Made by a program: the position numbers and the translations under genes. This document shows positions 9,254 to 18,297 of a DNA stretch of 64,000 nt, in pieces (the first letter of the stretch is position 1; each line of letters starts with the position of its first letter). This DNA comes from Phycisphaerae bacterium RAS2 (GTDB lineage: Bacteria; Planctomycetota; Phycisphaerae; UBA1845; UTPLA1): the NCBI GenBank assembly GCA_007753915.1, contig CP036352.1, positions 1,798,001 through 1,862,000 on the forward strand, given 5' to 3'. The notes under the pieces are model-generated. The model made no database searches, was not told where the DNA came from, and saw only the letters and a list, made by a program, of their open reading frames with translations.

Positions 9254-11164
9254 ATGTGCGGCATTTTGGGCGTGGTGACATTTCGAGGAGCGCATCCCAG
9301 CGAGCAATCGTTTGATTGCGCGCTGGGGCTGCTGGATCATCGTGGTCCGGATGATCGCGGCGCGCTCCATGATTCGCTGCCATCGGGCGGTCGCATTTCG
9401 CTCGGCCAGACGCGTTTAAGCATCCTCGACTTGTCGCCGGCGGGCCATCAGCCGATGGTCAGCGAGCGGACCGGCACGGCCATCGTCTTCAACGGGGAGG
9501 CGTACAATTTCCGGGAAGTGCGCGCAGGCCTGCAAGCCGCCGGCGTGTCGTTTCACAGCGAGTGCGACACGGAGGTGCTGCTCGCCGCGTACGACCAGCG
9601 GCAGGATGATTTCATCGAGTCATTTCGCGGGATGTTCGCGATCGGGCTTTGGGATCGCGCGCGAAACCGCCTGCTGCTCGTTCGTGACCGGCTGGGCATC
9701 AAGCCGCTCTACTACTATTGGGACGGTCGAACGCTTGCATTCGCTTCGGAGTTGACGGCCATCGCGGCGCTGCCGGGTCTTCAGCTTGACGTATGTCAGG
9801 ATGCGATGCGGCAGTATCTTTGGCGTGGTTTCATTCCGTTTCCCTTGTCTATTTACAAGCAGATCCGGAAATTGCCGGCGGGATATCGGTTGAGTATCAA
9901 TCTCGCGGACCCGCGGCCGGAAGCGGCTCCTTACTGGGATGCTCTGGACTATTATTCGTCTCCGAAGTCGTATGCCGGCCCGATCGAGGCCGTGGATGCG
10001 ATTGAAGAGGTGTTGAGCGAGGCCGTTCGGCTGCGTCTCATCAGCGATGTGCCGCTGGGGGCCTTTTTGAGCGGAGGCATCGACTCGTCGCTCGTCGTCG
10101 CACTAATGCGAAAGGTGCATTCGGGTACCGTTCGAACATTTTCGATCGGCTTTGATGAAGACCGCTGGAACGAAGCGCCGGCGGCCAAACGCATCGCCGA
10201 ACACCTAGGCACGCAGCACGAAGAAATGTACATTTCGCGCGAGAATCTGCTCGAGCAGGTTCCGTGCGTCAGCCGGCACTATGACGAACCCTTTGCGGAC
10301 TCGTCCGCCATTCCGACCCTGGCGTTGGCGAAACTGACGCGGCGTCACGTAACGGTGGCGTTGTCCGGCGATGGCGGGGATGAGTTGTTCTGGGGATACG
10401 ACCAGTACTCGGCGAAGTCGAACGCTATTTTTCCATGGGTGCAGTGGATTCCCGGTGCAGTGCGAAAGTCAATCGGCGCCGGTCTCCGTGCTTTTCGCGG
10501 AAGCTCCCTGGAACGGTGGGGACACCTGATTGCCTTCGACGACTTCGCCCAGTTTTATGCCCGAACCGACCATTGGCATCCCTGGACGTTTGCCGGGCTG
10601 CACCGTGCAACTGTCAGCATGCATCGGCAGTTGGAGATTGGACGGGAAGTCGCTGCTCGACTCGGTGATCAGGATCGAGATCGCCACATGAGCGCAGCGG
10701 ACCTCAAGAGCTATCTCGTCGATGACATTCTCACGAAGGTCGATCGTGCGACGATGGCGGTCGCGTTGGAGGCGCGAGTCCCGATCCTGGACCACAAAGT
10801 CGTTGAACTGGCTGCAGGGATTCCATATTCAATCAAGAAACATGGAAACGAAAAAAAACACCTGCTCAAGGCGCTGCTCGCGCGACATGTGCCTCGACCG
10901 CTCTGGGATCGACCCAAGATGGGCTTTGGTGTTCCGTTGGTTCATTACTTCCGCGGACCGCTTCGGGATTGGGCACGCGATGAATTGTTCAGTCATGACC
11001 ATTCTCTTTCGGAATGGCTGAACATGAACGTCGTGCAACAGGTTTATGACGAACACGTGAGTGGGCGGCGAGATTGCGCGAGCTTGCTCTGGGCGTGTCT
11101 GCAGCTAGCTGGTTGGGATCGGCGGATGCGCGGAATTCGCCAGGAGGCGACATTGACATGTTAA
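9254..11164 (+). CDS. asnB: Asparagine synthase-type amidotransferase, copy 1
   Basis: 636 residues with the full two-domain layout of glutamine-hydrolysing asparagine synthases. The N-terminal Cys2 nucleophile (MCGILGVV) opens the class II glutaminase domain, with LDHRGPDD and VFNGEAYNF. The C-terminal ATP-pyrophosphatase domain has its PPi loop LSGGIDSS at 272-279 and SGDGGDELFWGYD. All key residues are present, so it should be active. In exopolysaccharide loci such enzymes are thought to amidate a sugar acid or a precursor rather than make free asparagine. That is inference from context. GGGAG about 10 nt before the ATG supports the start. It is one of three divergent copies in this operon. 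Confidence 0.9.
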   Translation: MCGILGVVTFRGAHPSEQSFDCALGLLDHRGPDDRGALHDSLPSGGRISLGQTRLSILDLSPAGHQPMVSERTGTAIVFNGEAYNFREVRAGLQAAGVSFHSECDTEVLLAAYDQRQDDFIESFRGMFAIGLWDRARNRLLLVRDRLGIKPLYYYWDGRTLAFASELTAIAALPGLQLDVCQDAMRQYLWRGFIPFPLSIYKQIRKLPAGYRLSINLADPRPEAAPYWDALDYYSSPKSYAGPIEAVDAIEEVLSEAVRLRLISDVPLGAFLSGGIDSSLVVALMRKVHSGTVRTFSIGFDEDRWNEAPAAKRIAEHLGTQHEEMYISRENLLEQVPCVSRHYDEPFADSSAIPTLALAKLTRRHVTVALSGDGGDELFWGYDQYSAKSNAIFPWVQWIPGAVRKSIGAGLRAFRGSSLERWGHLIAFDDFAQFYARTDHWHPWTFAGLHRATVSMHRQLEIGREVAARLGDQDRDRHMSAADLKSYLVDDILTKVDRATMAVALEARVPILDHKVVELAAGIPYSIKKHGNEKKHLLKALLARHVPRPLWDRPKMGFGVPLVHYFRGPLRDWARDELFSHDHSLSEWLNMNVVQQVYDEHVSGRRDCASLLWACLQLAGWDRRMRGIRQEATLTC

Positions 11165-11240
11165 AACAATTACGTCCGCCATCACGAAGATTGGGTCCGA
11201 CCGGACAGGTGCCGCGATCCGGGCGGCCGAGGATCATGTC
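11165..11240. other. Short spacer within the exopolysaccharide operon
   Basis: 76 bp between the first amidotransferase gene and the epimerase gene. No promoter or terminator is evident. GAGGAT about 10 nt before the ATG at 11241 is the likely ribosome binding site. Confidence 0.3.
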
Positions 11241-12191
11241 ATGAATTCAGCACTCGTAACCGGCGCTGCGGGATTCATTGGCTCGCACTTGTGCGAATCG
11301 CTGCTGCACGATGGCTGGCGCGTGCTGGGCGTCGACTGCTTTGACGATTTCTATGATCCGGCCGCCAAACATCGCAACATCGCGGGCTTTGCCTCTCATT
11401 CGCAGTTCGAGTTGATCAAGGCGGACATCCGCGATGAGGATGCGATGAAGGAGGTGTTGGGCCGGGATGTTAACGTGGTTGTGCATCTTGCCGCGCGCGC
11501 CGGAGTTCGACCGTCGATCGAGCGACCGTTGCTCTATCAGGACGTGAACGTTCGCGGAACGAACGTCATGCTGGAAGCGGCGCGGCAAAATGGTCTTAAG
11601 CAATTCGTGTTTGCAAGCAGTTCAAGCGTCTATGGCAACAGCCCGAAGGTGCCGTTCAGCGAATCGGATCGCGTGGATTGTCCCATCTCGCCCTATGCGG
11701 CCACCAAGAAAGCCGGCGAACTGCTTTGCCACACCTATCATCATTTGTTCGGAATGAACATCACGTGCCTGCGGTTTTTCACGGTGTATGGAGCGCGGCA
11801 GCGGCCGGACCTGGCGATTCACAAGTTCACGCGCCTGATCGAATCGGGCAAGCCGATTCCAGTGTTCGGTGACGGTAGCATGATGAGAGACCACACTTAT
11901 GTGGATGACATCATTGCCGGGGTCCGGTCGGCCATGGATCGCTGCGCCGGGTTTCATATTTACAACCTCGGTGAGTCGCGTCCGGTGTCGTTGTCAGACT
12001 TGATCGCCGCGATTGAAGGCGCCTTGGGGAAGAAGGCAATCATCGAGCGATTGCCGCCGCAACCGGGCGACGTGGACCGGACTTACGCGGATGTAACGCT
12101 GGCCATGCGCGAACTGGGCTACGAACCTCGCACTGAATTGTCGGACGGCTTGACGAAGTTCGTGGAGTGGTATCGATCCGCGCGGGGCTGA
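11241..12191 (+). CDS. NAD-dependent nucleotide-sugar epimerase, UDP-glucuronate 4-epimerase-like
   Basis: 316-residue extended short-chain dehydrogenase. The glycine motif TGAAGFIG is at residues 7-14, with VDCFDDFYDP, HLAARAGVRPS, SSSSVYG and the catalytic Tyr152-x3-Lys156 (YAATKK). The NDFYDP-like and ARAGVR segments, and FFTVYGARQRPD with the MRDHTYVDD stretch, are typical of UDP-glucuronate 4-epimerases, which make UDP-galacturonate. A UDP-sugar acid would be a sensible substrate for the neighbouring amidotransferases. That link is inference. UDP-glucose 4-epimerase is a less likely alternative. Confidence 0.85.
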   Translation: MNSALVTGAAGFIGSHLCESLLHDGWRVLGVDCFDDFYDPAAKHRNIAGFASHSQFELIKADIRDEDAMKEVLGRDVNVVVHLAARAGVRPSIERPLLYQDVNVRGTNVMLEAARQNGLKQFVFASSSSVYGNSPKVPFSESDRVDCPISPYAATKKAGELLCHTYHHLFGMNITCLRFFTVYGARQRPDLAIHKFTRLIESGKPIPVFGDGSMMRDHTYVDDIIAGVRSAMDRCAGFHIYNLGESRPVSLSDLIAAIEGALGKKAIIERLPPQPGDVDRTYADVTLAMRELGYEPRTELSDGLTKFVEWYRSARG

Positions 12192-12232
12192 TGCACCGTC
12201 CAGACACTCGGTTCACCATGCCGGTCGATTGA

Positions 12233-13465
12233 ATGATGCGAATCGCCCATGTGAGTGCTACGTTTCTTCCGATCGTCGGCGGCGTCGAATGGAAAGTACA
12301 CTACTTGTCACAAGAATACGCGCAGCGTGGCCATCGCGTGACCGTTTTCACGTTGCGCTTGCCAAGCGGAATACCTGAAACGGCCTTGCCGTCCGCGCCG
12401 CTGTATGACGTTGTTCGGTGTGGCTTTCCTTTTCGTGGTGCAGGCCGATTGGGTGTGAATAGTTGGCTCTTGGCGCGGGCGATTACCTCCGCTCATCGCC
12501 GCGAGCCGTTCGATATCATTCACTGTCATCAGCTGGGACAGATGGCGGCATGCTCGGCGAACGTGCGACAAAAAACGGGATTGCCTGTCGTGGTGACAAC
12601 CAGCGGTGATGACGTCAACACGATTCCCGCCGTGGGCTATGGCATTCGATGTGCACCGCGCCTGGATCGGATGGTGCGTGCGAACGTGCGCCGCGTCGAC
12701 GTGATCGGCAGCGTCAGCCGCGGCATCCGCGCCGAACTGGAGGCGATCGGCACGACCGCAAGGATTGTGGACATACCGAACGGCGTGCCGTGGGAGGAAT
12801 TTCAAACCGGCCCGAGCCGACTTCTTCGGGACAGGCTTCGCCTAAGCGACGACACGGTTGTTGTTTTGTCCGTCGGTCGAAACTTCAGCCTGAAGCGCTA
12901 CGATCTTGGGATCGAGGCATTTGCCCGTGTGGTAAAGGGGGCAGATCGATCTGGGCCGGGCGATCGGTCATCACGAGTGAAGGCTCACTATGTGCTGATT
13001 GGCCGCGAATTGGACTCGCTGCGACCGCTCGTTGATCGACTTGGGGTGTCGAGTCACGTTTCGTTCATCAATCAAATGCCGATTTCGGAGTTGCCGGCTG
13101 TTTACCATTCTGCCGACATCTTTTTCAATCCGTCGGAGACGGAAGGATTCGCCCAGGTGAATGCCCAAGCCTTGGCGTGTGGACTGCCTCTAGTGGTCAC
13201 CGACGCGTCCGGCAATGTTGATGCCGCGGATCATGGCGGGGCACTCGTAGCGCGATGCAACGATGTGGCGTCCATGGCGCAATGCCTCGAACAACTGATC
13301 GTCGACGAGCCCGGGCGGCGTGAACTGGGAGTCGTCGCGCATCGAGCGAGCCGCCATTATGCCTGGTCGAAAATTGCAGAGCACTACCTGGCTGAGTTTG
13401 AGTCCGTTCGATCTTCCGGGAGGCAGCGCTTGTCCGTTGCGGCGACTGAAGGCCCCGGTAGTTGA
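12233..13465 (+). CDS. Family 4 glycosyltransferase
   Basis: 410 residues, GT-B fold. The N-terminus has the glycine-rich loop of GT4 enzymes (FLPIVGGVEW) and DIIHCHQLG. The C-terminal nucleotide-sugar domain has SVGRNFSLKRYDLGIEAF, then ADIFFNPSETEGFAQVNAQALACGLP, which carries the conserved acidic and small residues of the donor site. It builds one linkage of the repeat unit on the cytoplasmic face. Donor and acceptor cannot be read. ATG 12233 and ATG 12236 are equivalent start choices. Confidence 0.85.
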   Translation: MMRIAHVSATFLPIVGGVEWKVHYLSQEYAQRGHRVTVFTLRLPSGIPETALPSAPLYDVVRCGFPFRGAGRLGVNSWLLARAITSAHRREPFDIIHCHQLGQMAACSANVRQKTGLPVVVTTSGDDVNTIPAVGYGIRCAPRLDRMVRANVRRVDVIGSVSRGIRAELEAIGTTARIVDIPNGVPWEEFQTGPSRLLRDRLRLSDDTVVVLSVGRNFSLKRYDLGIEAFARVVKGADRSGPGDRSSRVKAHYVLIGRELDSLRPLVDRLGVSSHVSFINQMPISELPAVYHSADIFFNPSETEGFAQVNAQALACGLPLVVTDASGNVDAADHGGALVARCNDVASMAQCLEQLIVDEPGRRELGVVAHRASRHYAWSKIAEHYLAEFESVRSSGRQRLSVAATEGPGS

Positions 13466-13525
13466 TACGCGATCCCAGAGGCTGCAACGCTCAACGAATC
13501 GAGAAGTGAACACGCGGGAGCGACT

Positions 13526-13819
13526 GTGGCGCAGCTGGTGACACCGTATGCAGAGTTGTCTGATGAACAGCAACGTAAGGAGCAGACAACTGGCAATTCC
13601 CGCAAATTCGACGGTGACTGCCGCTACAATGCAATGGAAACGGCGTGGCGCTTCGGATCGATGAAATCGAGTTGGCGTCCAAGCGACTTGCCGGTAGCGA
13701 TGAGCGAATGCCCTTTCACAGTGCTTCAAAGCGGCCGTTCGACGAGGCCTGGCGAAATCGTTCAACTCGGTCGGGTGGTAGGTTCGATGATTAGGTTGGA
13801 TAGAAGCTCGCAACAATGA
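13526..13819 (+). CDS. Possible small protein encoded before the polymerase gene
   Basis: 97 codons opening with GTG 13526, preceded by GGGAG at a 5-6 nt distance, and ending in a TGA that overlaps the ATG of the polymerase-like gene (ATGA), the coupling style used elsewhere in this operon. The product is soluble and polar with no motif I recognise. Third-position GC is only moderate and an antisense frame of over 200 codons covers it, so it may be spurious. If it is not coding, 13466-13815 is a 350-bp gap with no other feature. Confidence 0.35.
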   Translation: MAQLVTPYAELSDEQQRKEQTTGNSRKFDGDCRYNAMETAWRFGSMKSSWRPSDLPVAMSECPFTVLQSGRSTRPGEIVQLGRVVGSMIRLDRSSQQ

Positions 13820-15165
13820 GTATAGGAACCTTCAACTACACGACGGCCCGTTCCGAGGGTTGGTCTGCGGACTCTGCCCTAGGGCCGATTCCGGTTCAGG
13901 TTGATGAGCCGCCATCGGTCCTGCGAAAATTCGTCGAAGTGCTCGTCTATGTTCCGGTGATTGTCAGCGCCTTTCTGAGTGTATGGGGCCTGCATCAGGT
14001 GCGCTTCTTTGGCGGTGGAGTTTCATTCTTTACGACATTGCTCACGATTGCCGCCGTGTTCTTGTCAGGGCAACGGCTGCCTCTTTCGGTATCGTTCGGC
14101 GTCGTCATCTGGATAGCGGCAAATATCTCCCAGTCAATCGGAAACGGTCAGGCACCCATCACGGGGCCTGGTTTGCCGATGCTCCTGTTTCATATCGGTA
14201 CGCTCCTGGGGATGTGGCATGTAGTCCAGAATCGCGCGGCGGAGCGCCGCATGATTTTCTTTTATGTCGTGCTCATGATCTACCTGGCCTTCGTAGGGGG
14301 GCAGTACATGCGCGGCCATGCATCCGTTGAGCGGTTGGAGCTGGAGGGCGTCGGCGGCCTGATGGCAAACGCAAACTCGATCGCGTACATGACCGGCATC
14401 TTCTCTATTGCACTGTTATTTCGATCGCTTCGTGAGCCTGCAGCGCTCAAGCCGATCTTATGGATTCTGGCGTTCGCGATGTTCGTTCTCCTCATGCGAA
14501 CCGTTTCGCGAACCGGGCTGGTGTTGTTCGCAGTCGGATTCATGGCGTTCCTGGTGGCTGCACTGGGCGGCCGCGGTGTGCGAATCAGTGGGTTGGTATT
14601 CATTTGCGTCGTGGTGTTGCTTGCGACGCAGTTTGCGTACCTTGTTGCGGATCAGGTTTTGTCCTATCAAAGGCGCGTCGAAGTTGACACGGAGGGTCGG
14701 TTTGGAGTCTTCTCGATCACAACGGTGACCGATTTGATGAGTACGCTTGTGTTTGGAAGGGGCACGGACCGGGCGATTTCGTCAGCAACGGGAATTACCC
14801 CGCACAACACATTCCTGTATCTCCATTTTGCGTTCGGCGGCATTACAGCCTGGCCGTACTTCGCGTGGTTGGCGATCCTCGGGATTCGCGTGCTGCGCAT
14901 GTTGCGGGCGAGCGACTTTCCGCTGGACATCAAGGCATTCGTGGTAGCTATGTATTTGATGGCCGTTGGCGGCGAGGGGACGAACAACATCAACTTCACG
15001 ATCTATTCCAGCGTGTACGCGTGGGCGATCATCGAGAAATACACTTCGATTTATAGTCTCCGAAACATGGCACAGCGAGCGGAGTCCGCGGCGCCGCTTT
15101 ACGAACCTTACTCCGCGTCAATGACGCCGATCGTTCCGGCTCGTCGACGTGCTCGTCCTGTTTGA
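13816..15165 (+). CDS. O-antigen polymerase/ligase-like membrane protein (Wzy-type)
   Basis: 449 residues with about ten to twelve hydrophobic segments and one larger polar loop around residues 270-330. The segment ITPHNTFLYLHFAFGG matches the signature of the O-antigen ligase/Wzy_C family, in which a periplasmic His-bearing loop precedes the last helices. RTVSRTGLVLF is also typical, with an Arg near a membrane edge. It probably polymerises lipid-linked repeat units in the periplasm, partnering the flippase at the start of the operon. Polymerase and ligase cannot be told apart from sequence. Its ATG overlaps the stop of the small frame upstream. Confidence 0.8.
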   Translation: MSIGTFNYTTARSEGWSADSALGPIPVQVDEPPSVLRKFVEVLVYVPVIVSAFLSVWGLHQVRFFGGGVSFFTTLLTIAAVFLSGQRLPLSVSFGVVIWIAANISQSIGNGQAPITGPGLPMLLFHIGTLLGMWHVVQNRAAERRMIFFYVVLMIYLAFVGGQYMRGHASVERLELEGVGGLMANANSIAYMTGIFSIALLFRSLREPAALKPILWILAFAMFVLLMRTVSRTGLVLFAVGFMAFLVAALGGRGVRISGLVFICVVVLLATQFAYLVADQVLSYQRRVEVDTEGRFGVFSITTVTDLMSTLVFGRGTDRAISSATGITPHNTFLYLHFAFGGITAWPYFAWLAILGIRVLRMLRASDFPLDIKAFVVAMYLMAVGGEGTNNINFTIYSSVYAWAIIEKYTSIYSLRNMAQRAESAAPLYEPYSASMTPIVPARRRARPV

Positions 15166-15186
15166 ACAAGTCTCCGGTTTGTCTGA

Positions 15187-16344
15187 ATGAAAGTGGTCAT
15201 CCTTGTCGACTCGCTCATTCGGGGCGGCGCCGAACGCCAGGCCCTCCTGACGCTTCGTGAACTTGTGCGGCGCGGGGTCGATGCCCGGCTCATTCGGTAT
15301 TATGAAACGCCGGATGGATACGACTGGCCCGCTGAACTGAATTCACGCATCGTTCTTTTGGAGAAAAAGCGGCGAACGCTGCGCTTTGTGTGGCGGCTCC
15401 ATCGCTATCTCCGGCGCGAGCGGGTTGACGTCGTGCATGGTTTCAAGGACGTGCCAGGTATCTATGCCTGCGTCTGCGGCTGGATGGCCGGCGTGCCGGT
15501 GCGAATCATCGGCCATCGGTCGCTGTCTCTGCCCACCGGGCTGCTTCGAAAGGCGTACCGACTCATGCGGTTCTTCGCGACGGCCTGGATCGGAAACGCG
15601 CAGGCTGTAACGGATGTCTTGAACAGCGAACTGGACGTGCCGGCCAGCCGGTTGTGTGTCGTGCTCAACGGAATCGAAACGGACCGCTTTCGGATCAGCC
15701 TTGACCGCAAAACGGCTCGGGAGCGCTTGCAGATCGCTCCGGGCGCCGACGTCGTGACGATGGTCGCCGTGATGCGGGAGGGGAAGAACCATCGCATGTT
15801 TGTTCGGATGGCGGCTCGCGTGCGGGAACGGCGCCCGGACACGGTTTTTCTCCTTGTGGGGGATTCTGACCCGCTTGAACCGAATTGCCTCGAGGACGTA
15901 CAGAGGGAAGTGCAGCGCGCGGGGCTGACGGACTCGGTTCGGTTTCTTGGAATGCGGGCGGATGTGCCGGAGATTCTCCAAGCGACCGACGTCGCGGTGC
16001 TGACCACGCGGTTTGAGGGTATGTCCAACGCGCTGCTGGAAGCAATGTCGGCGGGTGTCAGCATTGTGACAACCGATTACGTCGGCGCGCGCGAGCTGGT
16101 TCAGGACGGCATCGAGGGATTCCTCGTACCTTTGGACGATGCCGAGGCCATGGCCGAGCGCGTTTCGCAACTGCTGGCAGATCCAGAGATGCGCACCCGT
16201 ATGGGGCAGGCGGGCGTGGAGCGGATCGATCGTCAGTTCAGTATGCAAGCCATGGGGGACCGGTTGGTTGACGTGTATTCCGCATTCCTGGCCGGACGGG
16301 GTGACATTCCGCAAGAAGCGTCCGGCGTCAGCTCGGCCCGATGA
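15187..16344 (+). CDS. Family 4 glycosyltransferase
   Basis: 385 residues, GT-B. The N-terminus VVILVDSLIRGGAERQ carries the GGAE loop typical of GT4. The donor domain includes VAVMREGKNHRMFVRMA, VRFLGMRADVPEIL and TTRFEGMSNALLEAMSAG with the E-x7-E type acidic pair. It transfers one sugar to the growing lipid-linked chain. The TGA at 16342-16344 is in the same reading frame as the next amidotransferase gene, whose coding sequence opens only 36 nt later without another stop between. Confidence 0.85.
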   Translation: MKVVILVDSLIRGGAERQALLTLRELVRRGVDARLIRYYETPDGYDWPAELNSRIVLLEKKRRTLRFVWRLHRYLRRERVDVVHGFKDVPGIYACVCGWMAGVPVRIIGHRSLSLPTGLLRKAYRLMRFFATAWIGNAQAVTDVLNSELDVPASRLCVVLNGIETDRFRISLDRKTARERLQIAPGADVVTMVAVMREGKNHRMFVRMAARVRERRPDTVFLLVGDSDPLEPNCLEDVQREVQRAGLTDSVRFLGMRADVPEILQATDVAVLTTRFEGMSNALLEAMSAGVSIVTTDYVGARELVQDGIEGFLVPLDDAEAMAERVSQLLADPEMRTRMGQAGVERIDRQFSMQAMGDRLVDVYSAFLAGRGDIPQEASGVSSAR

Positions 16345-16380
16345 GCCATCCCCATCGCATTAAATTCCGGGAGACCTGCC

Positions 16381-18297
16381 ATTTGCGGCATCTGCGGCAT
16401 TGTTGATTTCGCATCGCCCGTCGCGCAGGCGGACGTCGAGCGGATGGCGGTCTCGATCCGCCATCGTGGACCGGACGACTGCGGCGTTTACGCGAGCGGG
16501 CCGGTTGGGCTGGGGCACGCGCGGTTGAGCATCATCGATTTGTCACCCACCGGGCGACAGCCGATGTCGACACAGGATGGTATGTACACGATTGTATTCA
16601 ATGGCGAGGTGTACAATTTCCCGTCGTTGCGACGCCTGCTGGAGGAGCGAGGCATTGCGTTTCGCAGTACGTCGGACACCGAAGTCGTCTTGCACGCCTT
16701 CGCCCAATGGGGGGTGGACGCCTTTGCCCGGTTCAATGGGATGTTCGCACTGGCGATCTGGGATGCCGCGGCCCGGCGACTGACCCTGGCGCGAGATCGA
16801 TTCGGCATCAAGCCCTTGTATTTGCACGAATCGGATCGTTCGCTGGTGTTCGGCTCGGAAATGAAAGCACTGCTTTGCAGCGGCCGTGTCGACCGGCGGA
16901 TGAACTGGGCGGCGCTTCATGAGTACCTCTATTATGGCTATCCCATTGGCGCGAACACGTTTTACCGGGGTATTCGTGAATTGTCGCCCGGATCGTATGC
17001 GACGTTTGACGCCTCCGGATTGAAAGAGACACGATATTGGCACATCGAGCAAACACCGACCGTGTCCGATGGATTGCAGCCGGCCGCCCGGCGTGTGGCG
17101 GACTTGCTCGACAAGGCGGTGCAGTCCCACCTTATCAGCGACGTGCCGGTGGGCGTGTTCCTTAGCGGAGGCGTCGATTCTTCCGCCATCACGGCGCTGG
17201 CCAGTCGCCATTACGCCGGTCGGCTCAAGACCTATTCCGCGAGTTTTGACTTCGACAGGGGGGTGGATGAGCGACCCAAGGCGCGCCTCATCGCCCAGCG
17301 CTTCGGCACCGAGCACCACGAAGTTCGCGTGGAAGGGCGGAGGATGCCCGACGTGATCGAGGCGCTCGTGCGGTGCCACGATGAACCATTTGGCGACGCG
17401 GCGGACATCCCGTTGTACCTCCTGTGTGAGCAGCTTCGCGGCAGCGTGAAGGTAATCCTCCAGGGCGACGGCGGCGATGAGATCTTCGCGGGGTATCGCC
17501 GATACAACGTTCTCTCGTTTAACCCGCTGTGGCAGGTGATGGCCCGATTTCGCGGATTGTTGTCCACGATGCCGCGCGGGCCGTTGCAACAGCGCGCGAC
17601 TCGCTTCTTTCGGGCAATTGGCCATGAAGATCCCGCGCTGCAGATGGCGCTGTATCTGACGCAGGAGGATTTTCTCAATCCGCCGACACGTCTGTTTGGC
17701 ACAGACGCCAGGCAACAACTCGCCGCGCACGATCCTTTTGCCGCCTACCATGCCGCATACTCCCGGCTTCGGGATTTCGATACCGTTCAGCGCGCGCTGT
17801 ACACGGACTGCCTCATTCTTTTGCCGGACATGTTTCTCGAGAAGGTGGACAAGTCCACCATGGCCCACGGCATCGAAGTGCGCGTGCCGTTCCTGGATAC
17901 CGACTTGACCGACTACGCGTTGGGGTTGCCGTCAGGAATCAAGGTCAAATACGGTCAGAAGAAGCGAATCCTGCGGATGGCCTTGCGCGGCATCGTTCCC
18001 GATGAAATACTCGATGCTCCCAAGGAAGGATTCGGCGTGCCTTATCAATACTGGCTTCGCGAGCCTCTGGCGGAATACCTCCGGTCTGTATTGCTGGATG
18101 ATTCGGTTCAGCAATGGGGCCTATTCGATCGTGCCGCGTTGGAAGGCGCGATCCATGAGCATACCTCGGGTCAGCGCAACCACGGCTTCTTGCTCTGGAA
18201 GCTTTTGAATCTCGGATTGTGGTATCGGATGTATCTGCAGGGCGGCGCAACGCCTGATGTGCCGCATTCAAAGGTTGAAAGCGCCAGCCGCGCATGA
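16381..18297 (+). CDS. asnB: Asparagine synthase-type amidotransferase, copy 2, with an ATT start codon
   Basis: 638 residues if translation begins at ATT 16381. The bases read ATT-TGC-GGC-ATC-TGC-GGC, so the start codon directly precedes the Cys that must be the N-terminal nucleophile of the class II glutaminase domain. GGGAG at 16369-16373 sits 7 nt upstream, an ideal ribosome-binding distance. The first ATG in frame is at 16444 and would remove 21 residues including the Cys. The rest is intact: IRHRGPDD, VFNGEVYNF, the PPi loop LSGGVDSS (261-268) and QGDGGDEIFAGYRRY. Either AUU initiation is used, as known for infC, or this is an ATG-to-ATT change that lowers expression, or a sequence error. 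Its TGA overlaps the next ATG. Confidence 0.85.
   Translation: MCGICGIVDFASPVAQADVERMAVSIRHRGPDDCGVYASGPVGLGHARLSIIDLSPTGRQPMSTQDGMYTIVFNGEVYNFPSLRRLLEERGIAFRSTSDTEVVLHAFAQWGVDAFARFNGMFALAIWDAAARRLTLARDRFGIKPLYLHESDRSLVFGSEMKALLCSGRVDRRMNWAALHEYLYYGYPIGANTFYRGIRELSPGSYATFDASGLKETRYWHIEQTPTVSDGLQPAARRVADLLDKAVQSHLISDVPVGVFLSGGVDSSAITALASRHYAGRLKTYSASFDFDRGVDERPKARLIAQRFGTEHHEVRVEGRRMPDVIEALVRCHDEPFGDAADIPLYLLCEQLRGSVKVILQGDGGDEIFAGYRRYNVLSFNPLWQVMARFRGLLSTMPRGPLQQRATRFFRAIGHEDPALQMALYLTQEDFLNPPTRLFGTDARQQLAAHDPFAAYHAAYSRLRDFDTVQRALYTDCLILLPDMFLEKVDKSTMAHGIEVRVPFLDTDLTDYALGLPSGIKVKYGQKKRILRMALRGIVPDEILDAPKEGFGVPYQYWLREPLAEYLRSVLLDDSVQQWGLFDRAALEGAIHEHTSGQRNHGFLLWKLLNLGLWYRMYLQGGATPDVPHSKVESASRA

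Noticed and set aside
16543-17868. A 441-codon minus-strand frame opposite the second amidotransferase
   Set aside because: It is a shadow of a clearly identified enzyme.
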